Shown here piece after piece: positions 57,537-64,000 of a stretch of 64,000 nucleotides of DNA. Made by a program: the position numbers and the translations under genes. The stretch spans positions 1,488,001 through 1,552,000 of the forward strand of contig NZ_CP094494.1 in NCBI RefSeq assembly GCF_022810765.1, read 5' to 3'. Every line of letters starts with the position of its first letter. The first letter of the stretch is position 1. This stretch comes from Winogradskyella sp. MH6 (GTDB lineage Bacteria > Bacteroidota > Bacteroidia > Flavobacteriales > Flavobacteriaceae). The notes below the pieces were generated by a model, which did no database searches, was not told where the DNA came from, and saw only the letters and a program-made list of their open reading frames with translations.

Positions 57537-58814
57537 TTAGAATCCTAAACCACCTTCTGCATTAGCATAGGTCCAGCTAAGGTTAGAAGTAGTAGCACCA
57601 ACTGTTTGTGCACCTTCTGTAACTGCAGTAGCAGTAGATCCAAAGCCAGATACAGTAACTGTTTCTGCTTTGTTAGCAAAAATGCTAGTAACATCTGTTA
57701 CACCTTCAGGTAATACTATTTCCCAAGCACCAAATGTTAAGATACCATTGTTATAGTTTGTTGCAACACCATCGTTATCTAATTCAACGTCAGATTCAGC
57801 TTTAAAACCATATGCATAAACATTTTCTGTATGACCTTGTGCGTTACTTCTGTAATCAGCATACTCACCGTTTGCAGTTACAGTATTACCAATGATTGTT
57901 GCATTTCTTAAAGTGAATGATCCAGAACCTGTTCCTTCAGGACCGTCAATTTCGAAAGCGTGATCAGAAATATCACCTAAAACAACAACTACATTGTCAA
58001 CTGTTCCAGCGTAAGCTTGGTCAATATCTATAGCGTCATCACCTTGAGCCCATACTAAAATGTTAGATGCATCAACAGTACCTCCAAAGAATTCTACACC
58101 GTCATCAACATTACCAACAACCTCAATATTGTCTATAATTGTACCAGCACCAACACCACCTAAAGTAAGACCGTTGATTTCGTTACCTTCACCAATTAAA
58201 GCACCACCATGACGAATAGAAATATATCTCATGCTACCAGAACTATCGTTTTCATCTGTACCACCATAAAGACCAAAAGTATCATCTGCAGGAATACCTT
58301 CAATTTGAGCTTCAACGATATCTCCAGAGAATGAACAAGGTGCATTACCTAATACGATTAAACCTCCCCAAAGACCTCTGTCGTTTTCATCTAAATTAGT
58401 ACCAGCAGTTTGACCGCAAGTAATGTTATCTTGTGTAGATGTGAAGATAATTGGCTCAGAAGCTGTACCGTTAGCGTTAAGAGTACCACCTCTTGCTACA
58501 ATTAAAGCAGAAGCTAAAGAACCAGTTCCTGAAGAACCTTTAATGATAGTTCCAGGATTGATAGTTAAAGTTGCTCCAGCAGGTACAACAACCTTTTGGT
58601 TTAATTGGTAAATGTTGTCATTGGTCCAAACATCACCATCAGTTATTTCACCAGTTACAGTTACAACAGGACAGTCGTCAGTTGAACCACCACCTGGATT
58701 TTCATTTATTATTGTCGTAGATGTCTCTACAATTAAAGGAGCATCATCATCTTTAAAACAACTAGTAAATACTAGTGTAGAAGTTACTAACGCGATTAAA
58801 AGTAATTTTTTCAT
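57537..58814 (-). CDS. predicted surface-exposed beta-helix lipoprotein
   Basis: 425 residues. The lipobox is 'TSCF' (Cys19), followed at once by Phe-Lys-Asp-Asp-Asp. Lys plus two acids right after the cysteine is the Bacteroidota lipoprotein export signal, so the protein is predicted on the cell surface. A short linker leads to repeating turns rich in G, N, D, T and V ('VPAGATLTINPGTIIKG', 'LGGVGAGTIIDNIEVVGNVDDGVEFFGGTVDASNILV'), the pattern of a right-handed parallel beta-helix, with three mature cysteines in the first half. No catalytic motif of a polysaccharide lyase or pectinase is evident. First gene of the pair with the TonB receptor; it may bind the receptor's substrate. Confidence 0.85.
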   Translation of the reverse strand: MKKLLLIALVTSTLVFTSCFKDDDAPLIVETSTTIINENPGGGSTDDCPVVTVTGEITDGDVWTNDNIYQLNQKVVVPAGATLTINPGTIIKGSSGTGSLASALIVARGGTLNANGTASEPIIFTSTQDNITCGQTAGTNLDENDRGLWGGLIVLGNAPCSFSGDIVEAQIEGIPADDTFGLYGGTDENDSSGSMRYISIRHGGALIGEGNEINGLTLGGVGAGTIIDNIEVVGNVDDGVEFFGGTVDASNILVWAQGDDAIDIDQAYAGTVDNVVVVLGDISDHAFEIDGPEGTGSGSFTLRNATIIGNTVTANGEYADYRSNAQGHTENVYAYGFKAESDVELDNDGVATNYNNGILTFGAWEIVLPEGVTDVTSIFANKAETVTVSGFGSTATAVTEGAQTVGATTSNLSWTYANAEGGLGF

Positions 58815-58858
58815 TGAGTTGAATTTTTAATAAACAATTTTTAGTTTTTATTGTGATG

Positions 58859-58866
58859 CAAAGAAA
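58859..58866 (-). promoter_or_regulatory. weak -7 element for the beta-helix lipoprotein gene
   Basis: TTTCTTTG on the minus strand, one base off TAnnTTTG, 44 bp before the ATG at 58814. Confidence 0.35.
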
Positions 58867-58887
58867 ACGTGATATTCCCTTGAAGAG

Positions 58888-58938
58888 GTTACTCAATGAT
58901 TAAAGTTTTGTGACCAAAAAGTTAGTTAAAGGTTAGTT
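58888..58938 (-). promoter_or_regulatory. 11-bp phased GTTA units upstream of the lipoprotein gene
   Basis: On the plus strand GTTACTC at 58888, GTTAGTT at 58921 and GTTAGTT at 58932: distances of 33 and 11 bp, all multiples of one 11-bp phase. They lie 22-80 bp upstream of the weak -7 element. Confidence 0.45.
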
Positions 58939-59061
58939 TAATATTAAGCGAATTAGCGTTAAGGATACAATTTCTTAACATTGTAAAATATGATAATTGA
59001 AAACAGTTTTTCTAAATGATTCTTTATCAATTTATTTATCTTGCATCTTTAATTTTAAGAT

Positions 59062-60402
59062 ATGAACTGGGAGCAATTATTGTCTTTAAGACGCTTTGGT
59101 GATGAGAATAAACGGTTAAGAAAAGAACAAGACGAAACTCGTGTTGGTTTTGAGGTTGATTATGACCGTATTATATTTTCTTCAGAGTTTAGAAGTCTAC
59201 AAGATAAAACACAGGTTGTACCGCTATCTAAAACAGATTTTGTTCATACCAGATTAACACATAGCCTAGAGGTTAGTGTGGTTGGGCGTTCTTTAGGCAG
59301 GCAAGTTGGAAAGCTTTTGTTAGAGAAACATCCACATTTAGAAAATGTACATGGCTATAATATCAATGATTTTGGGGCTATTGTAGCGGCTGCTGCTTTA
59401 GCACACGATATTGGTAATCCACCTTTTGGTCATTCTGGAGAAAAAGCGATAGGAGCATATTTTAAAAATGGTAATGGAGCACAATTTAAATCTGAATTAA
59501 CTGATAAAGAATATCAAGATTTATGCGATTTTGAAGGTAATGCTAATGGCTTTAAAATTTTAACCGAGAGCAGAGCTGGTAGAATAGGTGGATTGCGGTT
59601 AAGCTATGCCACACTTGGTGCCTTTATGAAATATCCTAAAGAGTCTTTACCAAAAAAGCCTACCAACCATATAGTTGATAAAAAATATGGCTTTTTTCAA
59701 AGTGAAAAAGAGATGTTTTCGGCTGTTGCTTCAGATTTAGGCTTAATTAAGAGAAGTGAAACGGACTTGAGCTACAACAGACATCCTCTAGCCTATTTAG
59801 TAGAGGCAGCCGATGATATTTGCTATACGATTATAGATTTTGAAGATGGAATAAATCTCGGATTAATCGAAGAAGATTATGCATTAGAGTACTTGATAAA
59901 ACTTGTAAAGGGTAGAATCATAACCAAAAATTATAATGCTTTACAAACTACTGAAGACAGAGTTAGCTATTTGAGAGCATTGGCTATTAGCACTCTAATC
60001 GATGAAGCTGCTTCAATATTTATGAAAAATGAAGCTGACATCCTAGAAGGGAAATTTGAAACGGCACTTCTAGATGTTAGTCAGTACAAGGCTCAAATAA
60101 CCGATATCATTAATTTAAGTATCAAGAAAGTCTACCGATCAAAAGAGGTGATAAATAAAGAGATTGCAGGATACGAAATATTAAATCAGCTGCTCAATGC
60201 CTACGGGAATTTAGCCTTAAATGTATACAACGATAGCTTGTCGAATTATGATAAATTATTACAGAATCTTTTGCCAGAAACGGTAAGTTTATCAAATGAA
60301 TCCTTATACGACAATTTGCTTTCTGTGTGCTTATTTATTTCGAAACTTTCAGATACTAACGCTATGTTATTACATAAAAAGCTGAAAGGGAATATTTTAT
60401 AA
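59062..60402 (+). CDS. dgt: deoxyguanosinetriphosphate triphosphohydrolase
   Basis: Hydrolyses dGTP (in many homologues other dNTPs too) to the nucleoside and triphosphate. 446 residues with HD-domain metal ligands: 'FVHTRLTHSLEVSVVGRSLG', 'AAALAHDIGNPPFGHSGEKAIGAYF' (the HD pair) and the distal Asp in 'YLVEAADDICYTIIDFEDG'. The N-terminal 'RRFGDENKRLRKEQDETRVGFEVDYDRIIFSSEFRSLQDKTQV' is the family start. The promoter is not obvious (a degenerate TATCTTGC). Confidence 0.94.
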   Translation: MNWEQLLSLRRFGDENKRLRKEQDETRVGFEVDYDRIIFSSEFRSLQDKTQVVPLSKTDFVHTRLTHSLEVSVVGRSLGRQVGKLLLEKHPHLENVHGYNINDFGAIVAAAALAHDIGNPPFGHSGEKAIGAYFKNGNGAQFKSELTDKEYQDLCDFEGNANGFKILTESRAGRIGGLRLSYATLGAFMKYPKESLPKKPTNHIVDKKYGFFQSEKEMFSAVASDLGLIKRSETDLSYNRHPLAYLVEAADDICYTIIDFEDGINLGLIEEDYALEYLIKLVKGRIITKNYNALQTTEDRVSYLRALAISTLIDEAASIFMKNEADILEGKFETALLDVSQYKAQITDIINLSIKKVYRSKEVINKEIAGYEILNQLLNAYGNLALNVYNDSLSNYDKLLQNLLPETVSLSNESLYDNLLSVCLFISKLSDTNAMLLHKKLKGNIL

Positions 60403-60483
60403 AATGCATTTCATCGAATAAATTTGGTTTTTAACGATATATTATTTTAATTTATTGCATAATTAGCCCCAAAAAACCTACTT

Positions 60484-60654
60484 ATGAGAAATAATATACT
60501 CGGAGGCTTAGTCATTTTTGTAGTAGTACTGACTTGCCTATTAATGCTAGATGATATTTCTAACGTTCAAGATCAACCTGTAAAAAAAGACACTGTTCTA
60601 ATTGAACAAATTGAAGGTAATACTGATTTAGCTATCGTGGAGGATAGTGAGTAA
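60484..60654 (+). CDS. small single-TM or lipoprotein-like protein, 56 residues
   Basis: ATG at 60484 to TAA at 60652-60654. It opens with a short basic N terminus and a hydrophobic stretch ('NILGGLVIFVVVLTCLLML'), followed by an acidic soluble tail ('DISNVQDQPVKKDTVLIEQI', ending Glu-Asp-Ser-Glu). The 'VVLTC' at residues 14-18 could be a lipobox; otherwise it is one membrane helix with the tail outside. Same strand as dgt, 81 bp downstream. Its last 27 bp overlap the 3' end of dxs on the other strand. The composition is what a real exported small protein shows; no family recognised. Confidence 0.6.
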   Translation: MRNNILGGLVIFVVVLTCLLMLDDISNVQDQPVKKDTVLIEQIEGNTDLAIVEDSE

Positions 60655-62397
60655 ATCTTCAATTTTCTTTGTAATCGAAGCAGAATCTAGTTCTTGTAAT
60701 TGCTGCAGTTGCAGTATTGTGCCTTGCTCAATAAATTCATCTGCAATACCTAAAACTTCAATGTGTTGCTTATAGTTATGCGAATTAGCAAAGGCTAAAA
60801 TTGAACTTCCAAAACCTCCTACAATAGTTCCGTCTTCTATAGTGACAATGATTTTGTGTGTTTTAAAAATTTCGTGTAATAACCCTTCATCAAGTGGTTT
60901 TACATATTGCATGTCGTAATGCGAAACGTCCAAATCTATAATAGCATCTTCAATATTTTTTGACATAGTACCAATTGATAAAATGGCTAAATCTGTACCT
61001 TGTTTAAGGCATTCGCCTTTTCCTATTTCAATTTTTTCAAACGGTTTTTTCCAATCTAAAAGATGACCTCTGCCACGAGGATATCTTATGGCAATTGGAA
61101 AATCTATTCCTAATTGAACAGTATACATTATGTTGCGTAACGCTATAGCATCTCTTGGCGCAAAAATTACTAAGTTAGGAATACAGTTAAGGTAAGCCAA
61201 ATCAAAAACACCGTGATGTGTTGCTCCATCTTCTCCCACCAAGCCAGCTCTATCCAAACAAAAGATAACAGGCAAGTTTTGCAAAGCCACATCATGAATA
61301 ATCTGGTCGTAGGCACGTTGTAAAAAGGTAGAGTAGATGTTACAAAACGGAATTAATCCTTGTGTAGCCATACCAGCAGCCAGAGTTACGGCATGTTGTT
61401 CGGCAATACCAACATCAAACGCACGATTAGGAAAAATATCCATCATGTATTTTAAAGAGCTTCCAGTTGGCATAGCTGGCGTAATGCCAATAATTTTTTC
61501 GTTGTTCTTGGCAAGTTCTACAATGGTTTCACCAAAAACATCTTGATATTTTGGTGGCTCACTAACACTCGATTTAGAAATAAGTTCACCTGTTGAAGCA
61601 TTGAATTTTCCTGGTGCATGGTATTTAACTTGGTCTTCCTCGGCTTGTTTTAGCCCTTTACCTTTGGTGGTAATTACATGTAAAAACTTTGGGCCTTTTA
61701 CTGTTTTTAAACGTTTAAGTTCAAAAATTAATGAGGGTAAATCATGACCATCTATTGGACCAGAATAATTAAAATTTAAGGCTTCAAAAATGTTATCTTG
61801 CTTTTGAGTCCCTTTTTTTACATTGGTTAAATACTGTTTTAATGCGCCAACGCTTGGATCGATGCCAATAGCATTATCGTTAAGAATTACCAATAAATTA
61901 GCATCTGTAACTCCAGCGTGGTTAAGACCTTCAAAGGCCATTCCGCTGGCAATTGAAGCATCTCCAATAACAGCAATATGATGTTTGTCTTCACCTTTTA
62001 ATTGAGAAGCAATTGCCATTCCTAATGCTGCCGAAATTGAAGTAGAAGAGTGTCCTACACCAAAAGTATCGTAAATACTTTCACTACGTTTTGGGAAACC
62101 ACTAATTCCTTTTAGTTGTCTGTTGGTTTCGAAACTATCTTTTCTTCCAGTTAAAATTTTGTGACCATAGGCTTGGTGACCAACATCCCAAATCAATAAA
62201 TCTTCTGGTGTGTTAAAGATGTAATGTAGTGCAATGGTCAATTCTATAACACCTAAACTGGCACCAAGATGCCCTTCTTTTGTTGCAACAATATTGATGA
62301 TAAATTCACGCAGTTCTTTAGCTACTTGAGGTAAATCTTCAGCTTTAAGTTGACGTAAATCTTCGGGTAGGTTTATATGTTTTAAAAGGTTTTTCAT
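60628..62397 (-). CDS. dxs: 1-deoxy-D-xylulose-5-phosphate synthase
   Basis: Makes DXP from pyruvate and glyceraldehyde 3-phosphate with thiamine diphosphate, the first step of the MEP isoprenoid pathway. 589 residues from 62397: the ThDP motif opens 'GDASIASGMAFEGLNHAG' and closes 'LNDNAIG'; the transketolase-type 'DVGIAEQHAVTLAAGMATQG' and 'LDRAGLVGEDGATHHGVFDLAYL' follow. The start at 62397 ('MKNLLKHINLPEDL') replaces a longer frame from 62415 because a perfect -7 element (62404-62411) lies inside those extra codons. Confidence 0.96.
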   Translation of the reverse strand: MKNLLKHINLPEDLRQLKAEDLPQVAKELREFIINIVATKEGHLGASLGVIELTIALHYIFNTPEDLLIWDVGHQAYGHKILTGRKDSFETNRQLKGISGFPKRSESIYDTFGVGHSSTSISAALGMAIASQLKGEDKHHIAVIGDASIASGMAFEGLNHAGVTDANLLVILNDNAIGIDPSVGALKQYLTNVKKGTQKQDNIFEALNFNYSGPIDGHDLPSLIFELKRLKTVKGPKFLHVITTKGKGLKQAEEDQVKYHAPGKFNASTGELISKSSVSEPPKYQDVFGETIVELAKNNEKIIGITPAMPTGSSLKYMMDIFPNRAFDVGIAEQHAVTLAAGMATQGLIPFCNIYSTFLQRAYDQIIHDVALQNLPVIFCLDRAGLVGEDGATHHGVFDLAYLNCIPNLVIFAPRDAIALRNIMYTVQLGIDFPIAIRYPRGRGHLLDWKKPFEKIEIGKGECLKQGTDLAILSIGTMSKNIEDAIIDLDVSHYDMQYVKPLDEGLLHEIFKTHKIIVTIEDGTIVGGFGSSILAFANSHNYKQHIEVLGIADEFIEQGTILQLQQLQELDSASITKKIEDLLTILHDS

Positions 62398-62403
62398 TAA
62401 ATA

Positions 62404-62411
62404 CAAATGTA
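62404..62411 (-). promoter_or_regulatory. -7 promoter element 6 bp before the dxs start
   Basis: TACATTTG on the minus strand; the dxs ATG at 62397 follows after 6 bp, so the mRNA is leaderless or nearly so. Confidence 0.6.
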
Positions 62412-62437
62412 CCATTTGAATTTGTATTTTTACAACA

Positions 62438-62887
62438 ATGATACAGCCATTTGACGATACTTATTTTATGAAAAAAGCGCTTCAGGAAGCTGAGGTTGCT
62501 TATGAAAAAGGCGAAATTCCTGTTGGAGCAGTAATTGTTGTGGAAGACCGTATAATTGCTAGAACGCATAATCTTACAGAACTTTTAAATGATGTTACTG
62601 CGCATGCTGAAATGCAAGCTATAACAGCTGCAGCTAATTTTTTAGGTGGAAAATACTTAACCAAATGCACCTTGTATGTGACGTTAGAGCCTTGCCAAAT
62701 GTGTGCAGGAGCATTATACTGGAGCCAAATTGCAAAAATAGTCTACGGCGCTTCAGATGAGCAACGAGGTTTTACAGCTATGGGAACCAAACTGCATCCC
62801 AAAACAAAAGTGGTTGGTGGAGTTTTAGCAGATGAGGCTTCAGAATTAATGAAGCGATTTTTTATTGAAAAACGTAATTTGAATTAA
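62438..62887 (+). CDS. tadA: tRNA-specific adenosine deaminase
   Basis: Converts A34 to inosine in tRNA-Arg(ACG). 149 residues of the deaminase fold: His57 and catalytic Glu59 ('TAHAEMQAITAAAN'), Cys86 and Cys89 ('LEPCQMCAGALYW'). The N terminus 'YFMKKALQEAEVAYEKGEIPVGAVIV' is characteristic of TadA. Divergent from dxs, 40 bp between start codons. The PrcB-like lipoprotein gene starts 12 bp after the stop. Confidence 0.95.
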   Translation: MIQPFDDTYFMKKALQEAEVAYEKGEIPVGAVIVVEDRIIARTHNLTELLNDVTAHAEMQAITAAANFLGGKYLTKCTLYVTLEPCQMCAGALYWSQIAKIVYGASDEQRGFTAMGTKLHPKTKVVGGVLADEASELMKRFFIEKRNLN

Positions 62888-62899
62888 ACACAAAGAAAA

Positions 62900-63352
62900 A
62901 TGCATAAGTTATTAGGAATCGTAATCTTACTGTTTGCATTAAACTGTAAGTCCTCAGAAAATAAAGCAAAAATGACAAAAGAAGCTATTGTTCTTATAGG
63001 AAAGGGTAATCTGTATGGTTCTGGTTCAGAAGGTATAGAGAAACAGAATTTAATTATTACATCTCCTAAAGAATGGAAAGACTTGCTTAATAAAATGAAT
63101 GCAGTCAATAAGGTTTCTGATAGTTTTTCTGAAACAGATATTGACTTTTCTGAGTATACTGTAATTGCTGTTTTTGATGAGGTAAAGAATTCAGGTGGAC
63201 ATAGCCTAAACCTGGTTATTCAAGAAACTAAGGATAAGTTTTTGGTTGAGGTGTTACGGAAATCTCCAGATGGCATAGCTACTTCTGTTATGACACAACC
63301 TTATTATATTGTTAAAGTACCTAAGGGCGAATTACCAATAGTTTTTGAATAA
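62900..63352 (+). CDS. PrcB-like lipoprotein
   Basis: 150 residues: signal peptide with lipobox 'LLFALNC' (Cys16), then a ~110-residue domain matching the PrcB C-terminal pattern ('DFSEYTVIAVFDEVKNSGGHSLNLVIQETKDKFLVEV', 'TSVMTQPYYIVKVPKGELPIVFE'). PrcB is a subunit of the Treponema dentilisin protease complex; free-standing copies in flavobacteria have no shown partner. Probably outer-membrane inner leaflet. Likely co-transcribed with tadA. Confidence 0.85.
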   Translation: MHKLLGIVILLFALNCKSSENKAKMTKEAIVLIGKGNLYGSGSEGIEKQNLIITSPKEWKDLLNKMNAVNKVSDSFSETDIDFSEYTVIAVFDEVKNSGGHSLNLVIQETKDKFLVEVLRKSPDGIATSVMTQPYYIVKVPKGELPIVFE

Positions 63353-63386
63353 AAAAAACGCCCAACCAAAGGAAAGGTTGAGCGTT
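63351..63386 (-). terminator. rho-independent terminator after cspA
   Basis: AACGC-C-CAACC / GGTTG-A-GCGTT with one mismatch and an 8-nt loop; on the minus strand it ends in an eight-T run that abuts the convergent lipoprotein gene's stop. Confidence 0.85.
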
Positions 63387-63409
63387 GAACTAAAAATAAA
63401 GTATATCTC

Positions 63410-63601
63410 TTAAAGAACGCTTACATTAGCAGCAACCATTCCTTTTCTGCCTTCTTCTTCTGTGTACTCTACATTGTCACCTTCGCGTAACTCTACGCCA
63501 TTAAGGTTTGATACGTGAACGAAAATGTCTTTTCCCGTTTCGTCGTTGGTAATGAATCCAAATCCTTTTGAATCATTGAAAAATTTAACTGTTCCAGTCA
63601 T
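63410..63601 (-). CDS. cspA: cold-shock protein, CspA family
   Basis: A 63-residue single cold-shock domain that binds single-stranded RNA/DNA. RNP1 is 'SKGFGFITND' and RNP2 is 'DIFVHVSNL'. It starts 'MTGTVKFFNDSKGFGFI' and ends 'RKGMVAANVSVL'. Short leader after the -7 element at 63627-63634, unlike the long cold-sensing leader of E. coli cspA. Monocistronic with its own terminator. Symbol by family; paralogues probably exist elsewhere. Confidence 0.93.
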   Translation of the reverse strand: MTGTVKFFNDSKGFGFITNDETGKDIFVHVSNLNGVELREGDNVEYTEEEGRKGMVAANVSVL

Positions 63602-63626
63602 TATAAATAAATAAAAAATTAAAACA

Positions 63627-63634
63627 CAAATGTA
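63627..63634 (-). promoter_or_regulatory. -7 promoter element for cspA
   Basis: TACATTTG on the minus strand, 25 bp before the ATG at 63601. Confidence 0.65.
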
Positions 63635-63702
63635 ATGTATTAACTAACACGTAAGGTTAATAAATCGTTTTATTTTAAAATATTGAAAATTAATAACTTA
63701 TA

Positions 63703-63948
63703 TCAGTACTTGTTTTCCCTTTGATTTTCGAGCATCTTTTCAAGATTTTCCTTGGTAAGCATATAGTCTTTAGCATCTTTTCCTTTCCATCTGTAGTAAG
63801 AGAATAAAGGAAATACGACGAAAAATAAACCCAATACACCAAACCCAATGAGCTTTTCGGTGTAATTTGTATCTAAAACTAGTCCACAAACGATACTTCC
63901 TACAGAGGTAATAAATGCAATAAGTGTTATAATATGAATAGGTTTCAT
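63703..63948 (-). CDS. small two-TM membrane protein
   Basis: 81 residues from the ATG at 63948 (a TTG one codon earlier is less likely). Two membrane segments (about 5-24 and 33-51, 'LIGFGVLGLFFVVFPLFSYYRW') and a charged cytoplasmic tail ('KGKDAKDYMLTKENLEKMLENQ'). Resembles the many small flavobacterial membrane proteins without a name. Same strand as cspA but 101 bp upstream, with a separate promoter between. Confidence 0.75.
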   Translation of the reverse strand: MKPIHIITLIAFITSVGSIVCGLVLDTNYTEKLIGFGVLGLFFVVFPLFSYYRWKGKDAKDYMLTKENLEKMLENQRENKY

Positions 63949-64000
63949 CAATTATATTCTAAGATGTAAAATTAATCAATTCGTTACGATACGCTGTTAA

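Noticed and set aside
1..64000. Anti-phage island, prophage, integrative element or CRISPR array
   Set aside because: No integrase, transposase, phage, nuclease-defence or regularly spaced repeat-spacer structure was found; housekeeping genes run through the whole window.

Overview
The window is ordinary chromosome of a low-GC member of the Bacteroidota, almost certainly a marine-type Flavobacteriaceae. The evidence is the protein families (GbsR-type efflux regulator, DUF4286, DUF4199, HTTM, CarboxypepD_reg/TonB receptors, PrcB-like lipoprotein), AT-rich spacers without Shine-Dalgarno sequences, and about 27 copies of the Bacteroidota -7 promoter element TAnnTTTG just upstream of genes. I see no prophage, insertion sequence, CRISPR array, rRNA or plasmid function. 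The only RNA gene I find is one tRNA-Leu(CAA). The genus cannot be fixed from the sequence.

Layout. 1-3260: end of a SulP anion transporter with a beta-carbonic anhydrase, cvpA, a small unknown protein and pheS. 3350-11400: a GbsR-regulated RND efflux operon (adaptor, pump, outer-membrane factor), followed on the same strand by a DUF3861-like protein, a tandem UspA protein and a TetR regulator. 11400-17300: a small unknown protein, gpsA bracketed by palindromic repeats, a two-repeat lipoprotein behind a sigma-54-like site, and a transglutaminase/cysteine-motif pair. 17300-27730: TlpA-like protein, mfd, a second transglutaminase-fold protein, TerB, fbp, GNAT, aspartate kinase and an OlsF-type fused acyltransferase. 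27770-36230: a LEA-like repeat protein, a small DUF4199/DUF1801/VOC cluster beside a membrane-anchored LuxR-type protein, a D-2-hydroxyacid dehydrogenase, cupin, mgtE, rsmA and a TPR protein. 36600-42680: serS, HTTM, ribF, pth, rplY and prs. 42840-51480: tRNA-Leu, a retropepsin-PDZ protein, TPR, HupE-like, dCMP deaminase, S41 protease, an FAD oxidoreductase, MarC, DUF3109 and OmpA. 51630-58820: a Pi transporter fused to a PhoU-like domain, a MORN-type secreted protein, a TonB receptor and a beta-helix lipoprotein. 58820-64000: dgt, dxs, tadA, a PrcB-like lipoprotein and cspA, plus a 56-residue gene that overlaps dxs.

The most interesting part is 51630-58940. Between the divergent Pi transporter and MORN genes there are five 7-mers related to AATGTTA at an exact 11-bp period (54100-54150). 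They end on a perfect -7 element, the geometry of PhoB/OmpR-family sites. A second AATGTTA pair with the same 11-bp spacing sits behind the weak Pi-transporter promoter, and GTTA units in the same phase lie upstream of a predicted surface lipoprotein and TonB receptor pair. I infer a response-regulator-controlled, possibly phosphate-responsive, envelope locus; neither the ligand nor the regulator is shown by the sequence. Other points are a set of -7 elements only 4-6 nt from the start codon (possible leaderless mRNAs), two genes too short for normal gene calling, and two families of intergenic palindromes around gpsA.

Start codons were moved downstream from the longest open frame wherever a -7 element, signal peptide or family N terminus required it; each case is explained in its entry.
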